Assembly: GCF_020616555.1 (NCBI RefSeq)
Contig: NZ_CP085173.1
Location: 8,448,001-8,512,000 of the forward strand
DNA length: 64,000 nt
Reading direction: 5' to 3'
Source of the DNA: Streptomyces longhuiensis
Lineage (GTDB): Bacteria > Actinomycetota > Actinomycetes > Streptomycetales > Streptomycetaceae
The notes beneath the pieces are model-generated. The model was not told where the DNA came from. It searched no databases and was given only the letters and a program-made list of their open reading frames with translations. Made by a program: the position numbers and the translations under genes. Within the stretch, counting starts at the first letter, position 1, and every line of letters starts with the position of its first letter. Of the stretch, positions 1 through 7,806 are shown piece after piece.

Positions 1-72
1 TGTTCCCCTTCCCCTCTTCTCACGCCGTCCAGGTGCGGGAATTGACGGACAGTCATGGCCGCTGCGGCCGGC

Positions 73-864
73 TCACGCCGTGAGCCGGCCGTGCGTCGCC
101 GGGCACCCGGCCGCGTAGTGAACGTATTCGTGGACCAGGCGGAAGCCGGCGGTCCAGGCGAGCAGTCGGCTGGCGCGGTTGAGGACCGAGCAGTTCCAAG
201 TAGGAGCGTGTCCGCGTGCGGCGATGTCCGCGCACAGGGCCGTGACACAGGCCAGAGCCAGTCGGTGGCGGCGGTGATCCGGGGCTGTGAACACCGCCAC
301 CTCCTCGTGACGGGTGCCGCGGAAGTACGTACAGGCGATGGCCAGCACGTGGCCCTTCCTGTCCGTGGTCGCCCAGCCGTGGCCGGAGGTGGCGAGACCC
401 GGCGGACCTCCCCAACTCGTATGAATCCAGGCCGCGTCGGGGCCGAGCGCCTGCACGGCGTCGGTGTCGGCGGGTTCGAGGCGGCGCAGGGTCACGCCGC
501 GGGGGGTGGTGACGGGCTGGGGTTCCGCCCGCAGCGTCCACACCATCCGTTCCCAGGGGGCGAACCGGTCGAAGGCGGCACCGAGGGTGGGCAGGAAGTC
601 GGCCGGGGCGTCGATGCAGTGGTTCGCCAGCGGAGCCAGGGCTTCGGGCGTGAGCGCGTCCGGAGTACCCCGGAGCAGGGCGTGCCCGGCGCAGGAAACG
701 GCGATCGCGCGTGGGCGGATCACTCGGTCCGCCCACCATCGGCCGTTGCCGGTGGCGAGGGCGTGCTCGCCGACGGCGGCCGGGCCCGGGGCGTGTGAGG
801 GGAACCAGTTCGTGAGGGTGGGTGATTGGTGGGGTACGGGAGAGGGGCGCCGGACGTGGGTCAC
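73..864 (-). CDS. GNAT-family acetyltransferase-like protein
   Basis: Predicted 263-residue cytoplasmic protein. The C-terminal half (from about residue 120, motif VTLRRLEPADTDAVQALG) has the look of a GNAT N-acetyltransferase: a conserved beta-alpha start, a hydrophobic core strand (GHVLAIACTYFRG) and a late segment (NRASRLLAWTAGFRLVHEY) typical of the acceptor side of the fold. The N-terminal half matches the loosely conserved domain that precedes GNAT in streptomycete proteins. The start is a GTG at 864 with GAGGGG four bases upstream; no better ATG lies near it. It stands alone and is divergent from the membrane-protein gene at 1244. The substrate cannot be told from sequence. The fold assignment is moderately sure, the reaction is not known. 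Confidence 0.7.
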   Translation of the reverse strand: MTHVRRPSPVPHQSPTLTNWFPSHAPGPAAVGEHALATGNGRWWADRVIRPRAIAVSCAGHALLRGTPDALTPEALAPLANHCIDAPADFLPTLGAAFDRFAPWERMVWTLRAEPQPVTTPRGVTLRRLEPADTDAVQALGPDAAWIHTSWGGPPGLATSGHGWATTDRKGHVLAIACTYFRGTRHEEVAVFTAPDHRRHRLALACVTALCADIAARGHAPTWNCSVLNRASRLLAWTAGFRLVHEYVHYAAGCPATHGRLTA

Positions 865-1110
865 GGCGCCCCTCTGGTTACGGAATGCGCGTCAGCGGAC
901 GGCTGACGCGGGCGATTCCGTACAGCGGGGCGGGCGACGGAACGCCCGATGGGGCGGCCGGTCGACGTGGAGCCACTCGCTGTTCTCGGGATCCATGGAA
1001 GAGCTTCCAGCGGGCCCCGGGCAAGCTCGACCACCGTTCCCTGACGCACCCCTGACATGCGCATACGTGGCCTTGATCCGCGTCTCCCCGACAGGCCGCG
1101 CGCCGAGGAC

Positions 1111-1159
1111 GTCAAGGTCTCGTCAAACAGGCCTGAAGCGGCGTCAGGAGGGCGTCAAC
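1111..1159 (+). promoter_or_regulatory. Four-box direct-repeat array (candidate KdpE operator 1)
   Basis: GTCAAG (1111), GTCAAA (1122), GTCAGG (1143) and GTCAAC (1154) begin 11, 21 and 11 bp apart, with a weaker CTGAAG at 1133. Head-to-tail hexamers at about one helical turn are how OmpR/PhoB-family regulators such as KdpE bind. The same phasing occurs before 2979 and before 6562. The array is about 85 bp ahead of the start at 1244, so it could sit over its promoter. The rest of the 865-1243 gap shows no gene. Confidence 0.6.
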
Positions 1160-1243
1160 GCGGGCCGCTCGTGGCCGAATCCGGTCGCAGACTGGGCGAC
1201 ACGGGGGCGGGTGATCGTCCGTGGTGTGACCGGGGGAGGGCTC

Positions 1244-2817
1244 ATGACCATCACGGTGGGAACCGCAAGCGGTCCTGAAGCGGAGGAGAGGGCCGTCGCC
1301 CCTCCACCCCGGGGACCGGGCGCCCCGCCACGGGGTGCATCCGGTCCGCGGCCTCGAGGGGGGCCGCGGACCGATGGCCCCTGGCGGCGCCTCCGTCGTG
1401 AGACCGTGGCCGCGCGGGCCGCTCTGCGCCGCCGTTTCTGGGCCACCGTGCCCGCGCGGCTGCGCCTACTGCGCGCGGCCACGGTCTCGCTCGCCGCCGT
1501 CCTGGCCCTGCTGCTCGCCCTCGCCGGGGTCGGTCTCACCGGCACCTGGGACGCCGTCGAGGGCCGTGACGCGCCCCGCACCACCAGCGCCGCCGCCCTC
1601 GACCTCGCGCTCAACGACATGGACGCGCAGGCCGCCAACATCCTGTTGTCCAGCGGCAATGCGGGCAAAGGGAGATTGGACACGCCGTACGAGAAGGCGG
1701 TCGGCTTCTACGGTGATTCCCGCCGCGACATCGGACACGACCTGCGGACGCTCGCCGTCGCCGCGCAGGGCGACCGCACCGACGAGCACACGGTGGAGGC
1801 CCTCACCGACGACTCGCCGCATACCAGGAGCTGATCGGGCGCGCCCTGGAGAACGACGGCCATCGCGGTGGGAAGACGGCCGCTCTCGCCGACCACCGCA
1901 AGGCCACCGATCTTCTGCGCACCCGACTCCTGCCGGGTGCAGGCGAGTTGGTGGCCTCCAACGATCGGGCGTTCGACGCCCGCTACAGCCAAGCCCGTTC
2001 GGCCCTGCGGGGTGAGCTCGTCGCTGTTCTGGTGCTGGGCGTGCTTCTCCTCGTCGTCCTCGTCGTCCTTCAGTGGTATCTGGCACGCCGCTTCCACCGC
2101 ATCCTCAACCCCGGCGTCCTCGGCGCCACGGTCTGCACCCTGCTCGCCGTCCTCCTCGGCGCGCAGGTGATCTCCGCCTCCGCCGGGCACCTGCGCGTCG
2201 CTCGCCACGACGCGTTCGACTCCGTCGTCGCACTGTCCCGGGCCCGAGCGATCGCGTACGACGCGAACGCCGACGAGAGCCGCTATCTCCTCGACCCCGA
2301 GCGCCGCGGCAGGTACGAGCGGGCGTTCCTCGAAAAGTCGCAGCAGCTCTACGGTCTCCGGGGCGCGACCCTCACGTCGTACGACGCCGAACTCGCCACC
2401 ACCTGGCAGGCGTACCGCGCCGACCGGCGAGATCTCCGCTTCACGGGTGAGTTCCGGCGCGAGCTCGACAACATCACCTTCGCCGGGGAGCAGTCGGCGG
2501 CCGAGGAGACGGTGGAGGCGTACGCCGTCTACGAGCGGGACGACCGCAGGATCCGGGCCCTGCTGGCGGCCGGCAAGGAGCGCGAGGCGGTCGAGTTCTG
2601 CATGGGATGGGAGGCGGGCACCTCCAACGCGCACTTCGGTGCGTGGATGACCGCCCTCGACAAGGTGACCGACATCAACCGGCAGCACTTCACCACATCC
2701 GTACGGGACGGCAGGTCCGCTGTGACCGAGCAACTCCCAGGGGGTTGCGCTCTGTTGCTCGCGGCGATGGCGCTCACGTGTTTGGGGCTGCGGCCGCGGT
2801 TCGCCGAGTTCCGCTGA
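1244..2817 (+). pseudogene. Four-helix membrane protein with extracellular domains, frameshifted
   Basis: Translation starts at ATG 1244 behind a strong GGGGGAGGG ribosome site. A basic, proline-rich cytoplasmic N-terminus leads to a transmembrane helix (LRAATVSLAAVLALLLALAG), then an external helical domain. The frame is lost at about 1811 and stops at 1834. The reading continues perfectly one frame over (AYQELIGRALEN) through two adjacent helices around 2010-2180, a second external helical domain and a last helix near the C-terminus, ending at 2817. One missing base near 1811 explains everything. Two matching sensor-like external domains suggest a signalling or solute-linked membrane protein, but I do not recognise the family. 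It shares its promoter array with the Kdp genes. It could be a true pseudogene or a single sequencing error. Confidence 0.65.
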
Positions 2818-2836
2818 GGGGCGCCGGCCGGAGGGC

Positions 2837-2885
2837 GTCAAGAGGGTGTCAAGGTCCACCTGAGGAGCGCCAAGGATGCGCTAAC
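2837..2885 (+). promoter_or_regulatory. Four-box direct-repeat array (candidate KdpE operator 2)
   Basis: GTCAAG at 2837 and 2848 are perfect copies 11 bp apart. GCCAAG at 2869 and the weak GCTAAC at 2880 continue the 21 and 11 bp steps seen in the arrays at 1111 and 6435. The array ends about 95 bp before the KdpD-like gene at 2979. Confidence 0.55.
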
Positions 2886-2978
2886 GACCGCCCCGACCGG
2901 CACCGGAAGGGCTTCGGTAGGAGAAGCGCCCCATCCCCTCAAGAGCGTTGAACCAGCGAGCAGAGAGCTTCGGCTGCG

Positions 2979-5576
2979 ATGAGTGACGTACGGCCCGGAC
3001 GACTGAAGGTCTACCTCGGGGCTGCCCCGGGCGTCGGCAAGACCTACCGGATGCTCGACGAGGGGCGCCGCCGGGCCGCGCGTGGCGCGGACGTGGTGGT
3101 GGGGTTCGTCGAGTGCCACGGCCGGCCGCACACGGAGAGGATGCTGGAGGGGCTCGAGGTCGTGCCACATGCGTGGTGCGAGCACCGGGGCGAGGCGTTC
3201 GCGGAGATGGACGTCGAAGCGGTGCTCGACCGGCGCCCCGAGGTCACGCTCGTCGACGAGCTGGCGCACACGAACGTCCCCGGCGGCGGGCGCAACCCCA
3301 GGCGCTGGCAGGACGTGGAGCGCCTCGTGGCGGCCGGGATCGACGTGATCACCGCGGTCGACATCCAGAACCTGGAGTCCCTCAAGGACGTCGTCGAGAA
3401 GATCACCGGGGTGCCGCAGCACGAGACGGTGCCGGACGAGGTCGTCCGCAGGGCCCGGAACATCGAGCTGGTGGACATGGAGCCCGAGGGGCTGCGCCGC
3501 CGCATGGCGCACGGCAACGTCCACCCGCCCGAGAAGGTCGACGCAGCGCTCGCCAATTACTTCCGGCCCGGCAACCTGACCGCACTGCGCCAGCTCGCCC
3601 TGCTGTGGGTCGCCGACCGTGTCGACGAGGCGCTCAAGTCGTACCGGGCCGAGCACGCGATCGGCAGGGTTTGGGAAACCCGCGAACGTGTCGTCGTGGC
3701 CCTGACCGGCGGGCCGGAGGGCGACACCCTCATCCGGCGGGCCGCCCGAATCGCCGACCGCTCGTCCGGCGGCGACCTGCTCGCCGTGCACGTGGCGCGC
3801 AGCGACGGACTGGCCGCCGGAGTCTCGCACGCCTCACTCACCCGGCAACGGCGGCTCGTCGAGGATCTCGGCGGCAGCTACCACTCGGTGGTCGGCGACG
3901 ACGTGGCCGTCACCCTGGTGGAGTTCGCCCGCGCCGAGAACGCCACCCAGCTCGTCCTCGGCTCCAGCCGTCGCGGCCGCCTGGAGAGGTTCCTGACGGG
4001 ACCCGGCACCGGCGAGACCGTCGTCGCGCTCTCGGGTGACATCGACGTCCACCGGGTCACCCACGAACGCGCCGGGCGCGGCACCCTGCTCCCCTCCAGG
4101 CGCCGTACCCTCTCGACGCCCCGACTGATCGCGGGACCGGTGGCAGGGCTGGTGCTGCCCGTGCTGCTCACCGTCGTCCTCGCCCAGGTCCGTGGCACCG
4201 TGAACCTCACCAGCGAGGCTCTGCTGTTCCTGCTCACGGTGGTGGGCGTCGCCTGCATAGGCGGCGTCGTGTCGGCGGTGATCGCGTCCGCCACGGCATC
4301 TCTTCTCCTCAACTACTGGTTCATCCCGCCCATGGGCCAGTTCACGCTGGACGATCCCAACGCGTTGCTCGCTCTGGTGGTCTTCACCGCGGTGGCCGCC
4401 GTCGTGGCGGCGGTCGTCGACCGCTCCCTACGCCTGTCCCGGCGCTCGGCCCGCGCCACCGCCGAGGCGGAGACGATGTCCTCGCTCGCGGGCAGCATCG
4501 TGCGCGGCGGCCAGACGATTCCGGCCCTGCTGGAACGTACGCGGGAGACCTTCGGCATGACGTCCGCGGAACTGGTCGACGAGCCCCCTGACACAGGGAA
4601 CGGGGCAGAGCCCGTGACGGCCGTACCGGCGGGGCCCGGTGCTTTCCTGGTGCTCCGCGGCCGCACCCTGTCGTCATCCGAGCGGCGGGTCCTGGCCGCG
4701 TTCGCCGCGCACGTGGGGGGCGCCGTCGAACGGGCCCGGCTCGCCGAGGCCGCCGCCGAGATCGAACCGGTCAAGGCCGCCGACCGCATGCGCACCGCAC
4801 TGCTGCGTGCCGTCGGCCACGACCTGCGCACCCCGCTCGCGGCGGGCTGGGCCGCCGTCGCCTCGCTGCGCAGCAGCGACGTGGAGTTCTCGCCCGCGGA
4901 CCGGGACGAGCTCCTCGCCACCGCCGACGGATCCATGGCCAGGCTCAACCAGCTGGTGGAGAACCTGCTCGACCTCAGCCGCCTCCAGGCGGGTGTCCTC
5001 ACGCTGAATCTGCGCGGCACCGGCCTGGAGGAGGTCCTGCCGACCGCACTGGACTCGCTGCCCGCGGGCGGCCCCGAGGTCGAGTCCGGGAGCCTCGAAC
5101 AGATCCCGGCCGTACTGGTCGATCCGCCGCTGCTGGAACGCGTGATCGCCAACCTCGTCGCCAACGCCGCGGGTCACACCCCGCCCGGGGGCAAGGTGCT
5201 GGTGACCGCCAGCGCTCTGGCGGGCCGGGTGGAAGTACGTGTCGTGGACCGCGGGCCGGGCCTTCCGCCGTCCGGCAGGGACCGCCTCTTCGAGCCCTTC
5301 CAACGTCTCGGCGACACCGACAACACCACCGGCCTGGGCCTGGGCCTGGCCCTCTCGCGGGGGCTGACCGAGGCGATGAACGGGACCCTCACCCCCGAGG
5401 ACACCCCTGGTGGCGGCCTGACCATGGTCGTGTCGCTGCCCACCGCCGAACAGAGCGAGCCGCTCAAGCGGCACGAGCAGACGGACGCATCCGCAATCCG
5501 CGTGATGCGCAACGCGCAGGAGGTGCCTCGTGAGTACCGAAACCGGCATATGGACGCCCCGTCGCGCCAGAGGTGA
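2979..5576 (+). CDS. KdpD-family sensor histidine kinase (paralogue 1)
   Basis: Membrane sensor kinase of 865 residues with full KdpD architecture. The N-terminal KdpD domain carries a Walker A motif (GAAPGVGKT, residues 14-22) and VDELAHTN. A universal-stress-like domain follows (about 245-370), then the DUF4118 four-helix membrane block (about 382-480), a GAF-like linker, the dimerisation H-box GHDLRTPLA with phospho-acceptor His614, and the ATPase lobe with N-box NLVANAAGHTP, DRGPGLP and GLGLGLAL. KdpD responds to K+ limitation and osmotic stress and phosphorylates KdpE. The N-box departs from the usual NAxKYxP. No response regulator is adjacent; the next gene (5530) overlaps its end by 47 nt and is probably translationally coupled. 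A second KdpD lies at 7807. Family assignment is firm; its partner is inferred. Confidence 0.9.
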   Translation: MSDVRPGRLKVYLGAAPGVGKTYRMLDEGRRRAARGADVVVGFVECHGRPHTERMLEGLEVVPHAWCEHRGEAFAEMDVEAVLDRRPEVTLVDELAHTNVPGGGRNPRRWQDVERLVAAGIDVITAVDIQNLESLKDVVEKITGVPQHETVPDEVVRRARNIELVDMEPEGLRRRMAHGNVHPPEKVDAALANYFRPGNLTALRQLALLWVADRVDEALKSYRAEHAIGRVWETRERVVVALTGGPEGDTLIRRAARIADRSSGGDLLAVHVARSDGLAAGVSHASLTRQRRLVEDLGGSYHSVVGDDVAVTLVEFARAENATQLVLGSSRRGRLERFLTGPGTGETVVALSGDIDVHRVTHERAGRGTLLPSRRRTLSTPRLIAGPVAGLVLPVLLTVVLAQVRGTVNLTSEALLFLLTVVGVACIGGVVSAVIASATASLLLNYWFIPPMGQFTLDDPNALLALVVFTAVAAVVAAVVDRSLRLSRRSARATAEAETMSSLAGSIVRGGQTIPALLERTRETFGMTSAELVDEPPDTGNGAEPVTAVPAGPGAFLVLRGRTLSSSERRVLAAFAAHVGGAVERARLAEAAAEIEPVKAADRMRTALLRAVGHDLRTPLAAGWAAVASLRSSDVEFSPADRDELLATADGSMARLNQLVENLLDLSRLQAGVLTLNLRGTGLEEVLPTALDSLPAGGPEVESGSLEQIPAVLVDPPLLERVIANLVANAAGHTPPGGKVLVTASALAGRVEVRVVDRGPGLPPSGRDRLFEPFQRLGDTDNTTGLGLGLALSRGLTEAMNGTLTPEDTPGGGLTMVVSLPTAEQSEPLKRHEQTDASAIRVMRNAQEVPREYRNRHMDAPSRQR

Positions 5577-6333
5577 CGCAGCGCCGGGCCACTGGCTCCC
5601 GCGGGACCGGTGCGCCCTGGCTGCGGGCCTGGCAGTTCCCTTCCTGGTGGCACTCGTGCTCGTCCCGTTCCGCACGGATCTGTCGCGCACCAACGCGGCG
5701 CTGGTCCTGGTCGTGGTGGTCGTCGCGGTGGCGGCGCTGGGCAGCCGCGCGGCGGGCGCGCTCTCGGCGCTGTCGGCGGCGGCCTGGTTCGACTTCTTCC
5801 TGACTCGCCCGTACGAGACGTTCGACGTCACTTCCTCCGCGGACGTCGAGACGGCGGTACTGCTCCTGATCGTCGGCCTGATCGTGTCCCAGCTCGCGGC
5901 CCGGGCGCGTCGCCTCGAGGTGACCACAGTGACCGACGCCGGCCATCTCGCGCGGATCCACGAGACCGCCCGCCTCGCCCGGTCCGCCAAGTCCTCGGAC
6001 ACCGTGGTGGATCACGTCCGGGGCGAACTGACCGAGCTCCTGGGCCTGCGCGCCTGCCGCTTCGAGTACGGCACCCTCATGGGCCGGCCGCCCCGTCTGA
6101 AGCAGGACGGGCAGCTGCTGGTCGGCCGCAGGAAGTGGGACGTGGACGGCGCGGGCTGGCCGGCGGGCGAGATCGAACTGCGCGCGTACGGCAACGGCCA
6201 CTACCTAGGCCGCTTCATGCTCACGCCGGGCCCGGGCGCTCTACCGCCGCTCCAGGCCCGCCTGGTCGCGGTGACCCTCGCCGACCAGACGGGCGCGGCG
6301 CTGGACACAGCGGGGCCGGTCAGGCAGGTCTGA
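5530..6333 (+). CDS. DUF4118 membrane protein with GAF-like domain (KdpD-like input module)
   Basis: Protein of 267 residues. Four hydrophobic segments between about residues 25 and 130 form the same DUF4118 membrane module found in KdpD, including the ASAAAWFDFFLTRPYETF-type loop between helices 3 and 4. A soluble GAF-like C-terminal half follows. There is no kinase, ATPase or Walker motif, so it is a sensor input unit without an output unit. The GTG start at 5530 has AGGAGG just upstream and lies inside the KdpD-like gene, so the pair is likely co-translated. It may form mixed dimers with a KdpD or act as a decoy; that is inference. Confidence 0.8.
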   Translation: MSTETGIWTPRRARGDAAPGHWLPRDRCALAAGLAVPFLVALVLVPFRTDLSRTNAALVLVVVVVAVAALGSRAAGALSALSAAAWFDFFLTRPYETFDVTSSADVETAVLLLIVGLIVSQLAARARRLEVTTVTDAGHLARIHETARLARSAKSSDTVVDHVRGELTELLGLRACRFEYGTLMGRPPRLKQDGQLLVGRRKWDVDGAGWPAGEIELRAYGNGHYLGRFMLTPGPGALPPLQARLVAVTLADQTGAALDTAGPVRQV

Positions 6334-6434
6334 GGTGGGATCCGGCCGGGGGGCGGCGGAGCTGACCGCGGGGACCGTTCTGGCGAATTCCTGCTCCGGT
6401 CGGTGGTGCCTTCTCTCCGGTCGGCCCGGTGGCC

Positions 6435-6483
6435 GTAAGAGTCGCGTCAAGGGACTGCACGGCGACGTAAGGGAGCCGTCAAC
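6435..6483 (+). promoter_or_regulatory. Four-box direct-repeat array (candidate KdpE operator 3)
   Basis: GTAAGA (6435), GTCAAG (6446), GTAAGG (6467) and GTCAAC (6478) start 11, 21 and 11 bp apart, the phasing found at 1111-1159 and 2837-2885. It lies about 80 bp before the small kdp-type peptide at 6562, where a KdpE-controlled structural operon would begin. The remaining bases of the 6334-6561 gap hold no other signal I can see. Confidence 0.6.
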
Positions 6484-6561
6484 GACGCTCAGATCCGGCC
6501 AGAGAGGCGGTTTCCTCTAACCGTCCGCACCACTCACCCAGACCTTATCCAGGAGCTCACG

Positions 6562-6645
6562 ATGGCCGACGTGGCCTTCGTCGTCACCACGATCGCGGTT
6601 TTCGCGTTGGTGGCGCTTGTCGCCAAGGGGGTGACGAAGCTGTGA
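6562..6645 (+). CDS. 27-residue single-helix membrane peptide of the kdp operon (KdpF-like)
   Basis: ATG at 6562 with AGGAG upstream gives a peptide MADVAFVVTTIAVFALVALV plus the tail AKGVTKL: one transmembrane helix and a basic end. Tiny hydrophobic peptides at the head of actinobacterial kdp operons include KdpF, which stabilises the KdpABC K+-pump, and a companion small ORF. This one lacks the usual KdpF ending, so I call it KdpF-like rather than KdpF. Its reading frame is intact although the pump genes that should follow are missing: only 7 nt separate it from the kdpC remnant. Confidence 0.6.
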   Translation: MADVAFVVTTIAVFALVALVAKGVTKL

Positions 6646-6652
6646 CTGCCAG

Positions 6653-6931
6653 GTGATGGCCGCCAAGGCAGCCGTCATCAAGGACAACACGACGGCCACC
6701 TACAAGGTCGACAAGGCAGACGTCCCCGCCGACGCGGTGCCCGGACATCTCCCCGGCCTACGCGGACCTCCAGGTCCACCGTGTCGCCGAGCGGAACGGC
6801 CTGTCCGTCGGCCAGGTGGACAAGCTCGTCAAGGACCACACCAGCAGCCGCATCCTCGGCTTCATGGGCGAGCCCTGCGTCAACGTCCTCGACTCAACAT
6901 CGCCCTCGAGGAACTCGTGGCGAAGAGCTGA
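6653..6931 (+). pseudogene. kdpC remnant (K+-ATPase subunit C), internally deleted and frameshifted
   Basis: Three frame segments read as consecutive parts of KdpC: AYKVDKADVP-like text from 6653 to about 6739, then PDISPAYADLQVHRVAERNG through ILGFMGEP and VNVLD (from 6741), then NIALEELVAKS to the stop at 6931. The N-terminal membrane anchor is absent, about eight residues are lost with a frame change near 6740, and one base is lost near 6894. kdpA, kdpB and the start of kdpC are therefore gone, while the downstream regulators survive. It cannot make a working subunit. Confidence 0.85.
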
Positions 6932-7064
6932 TGGCGTTACGCGACCCCAGCGGGAGTTGGCGGGCCGGGAGGCATCCGGGAACCGTCAACTCCCCCTGCC
7001 ACGAAGATTGTTGTGCTGCTCCCGGCGCTCGTGGACTCACGTACGACTCGAAAGGCGCACACCC

Positions 7065-7748
7065 ATGAACCGCGTGCTGGTGGTGGAGGACGACCCGCAG
7101 CTCGTACGGGCACTCGTGATCAACATGGAGGTACGACGGTACGGAGTGGACGCGGCGCCCGACGGTGCCACGGCCCTCCGGCTGGCGGCCGCTCGCCGGC
7201 CCGACGTGGTGCTGCTCGACCTCGGGCTGCCCGACATGGACGGCGTCGACGTCATCAGGGCCCTGCGCGGCTGGACCCGCGTACCGATCCTCGTCCTGTC
7301 CGCCCGCCAGGCGTCCGACGAGAAGGTCGCAGCCCTCGACGCCGGCGCCGATGACTACATCACCAAGCCGTTCAGCATGGACGAGCTGCTGGCGCGGCTG
7401 CGTGCGGCCGCCCGTCGCACGGAGGGCGTGCCGCCGGCCCCGGAGACAGTCCTGGTCGTCACCGAGGAGTTCACCGTCGACCTCGTCGTCAAGAAGGCCA
7501 CCCGCGCCGGACGCGACATCCACCTCACCCCGACCGAATGGCACCTGCTGGAGATCCTGGTCTCCCATCCCGGCCGCCTCATCACCCACCGGCAACTGCT
7601 CGAAGAGGTGTGGGGCGTCTCCCGGAGCAACAAGACCAATTACCTCCGGGTCTACGTGGCCCAGCTGCGGCGCAAGCTGGAGGCCGACCCCTCCCACCCG
7701 CGCCACCTCATCACCGAAGCGGGCATGGGCTACCGCTTCGAGAACTGA
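7065..7748 (+). CDS. kdpE: Response regulator KdpE (OmpR family)
   Basis: Cytoplasmic DNA-binding regulator of 227 residues. The receiver domain (about 1-115) has the acidic pair EDD, phospho-acceptor Asp52 in VVLLDLGLPDMDG, the Ser/Thr site VLSAR and Lys in DDYITKPFSMDEL. The C-terminal winged helix (about 130-225) has the LTPTEWHLLEILVSHPG and YLRVYVAQLRRKLE signatures typical of KdpE. The ATG at 7065 is chosen although the frame stays open upstream into the kdpC debris. It precedes a KdpD gene (7807) by 58 nt, a natural pair. With the K+-pump genes deleted, its remaining targets are probably the three repeat arrays in this window. Family call is strong. Confidence 0.93.
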   Translation: MNRVLVVEDDPQLVRALVINMEVRRYGVDAAPDGATALRLAAARRPDVVLLDLGLPDMDGVDVIRALRGWTRVPILVLSARQASDEKVAALDAGADDYITKPFSMDELLARLRAAARRTEGVPPAPETVLVVTEEFTVDLVVKKATRAGRDIHLTPTEWHLLEILVSHPGRLITHRQLLEEVWGVSRSNKTNYLRVYVAQLRRKLEADPSHPRHLITEAGMGYRFEN

Positions 7749-7806
7749 CGGTCCACCCCAGCGGCCCCTTCCGACCGCAAAGACGAAGAGACGAGAAGAC
7801 GAGAAG

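Noticed and set aside
1..72. Possible gene end at the left edge
   Set aside because: Too short to show any protein feature; nothing supported.
6816..7064. Upstream extension of the KdpE frame
   Set aside because: The extension is kdpC debris in the same frame by chance; KdpE homology starts at 7065.
7165..7806. Upstream extension of the second KdpD frame
   Set aside because: It overlaps kdpE in another frame with low-complexity sequence; the Walker A domain begins just after ATG 7807.
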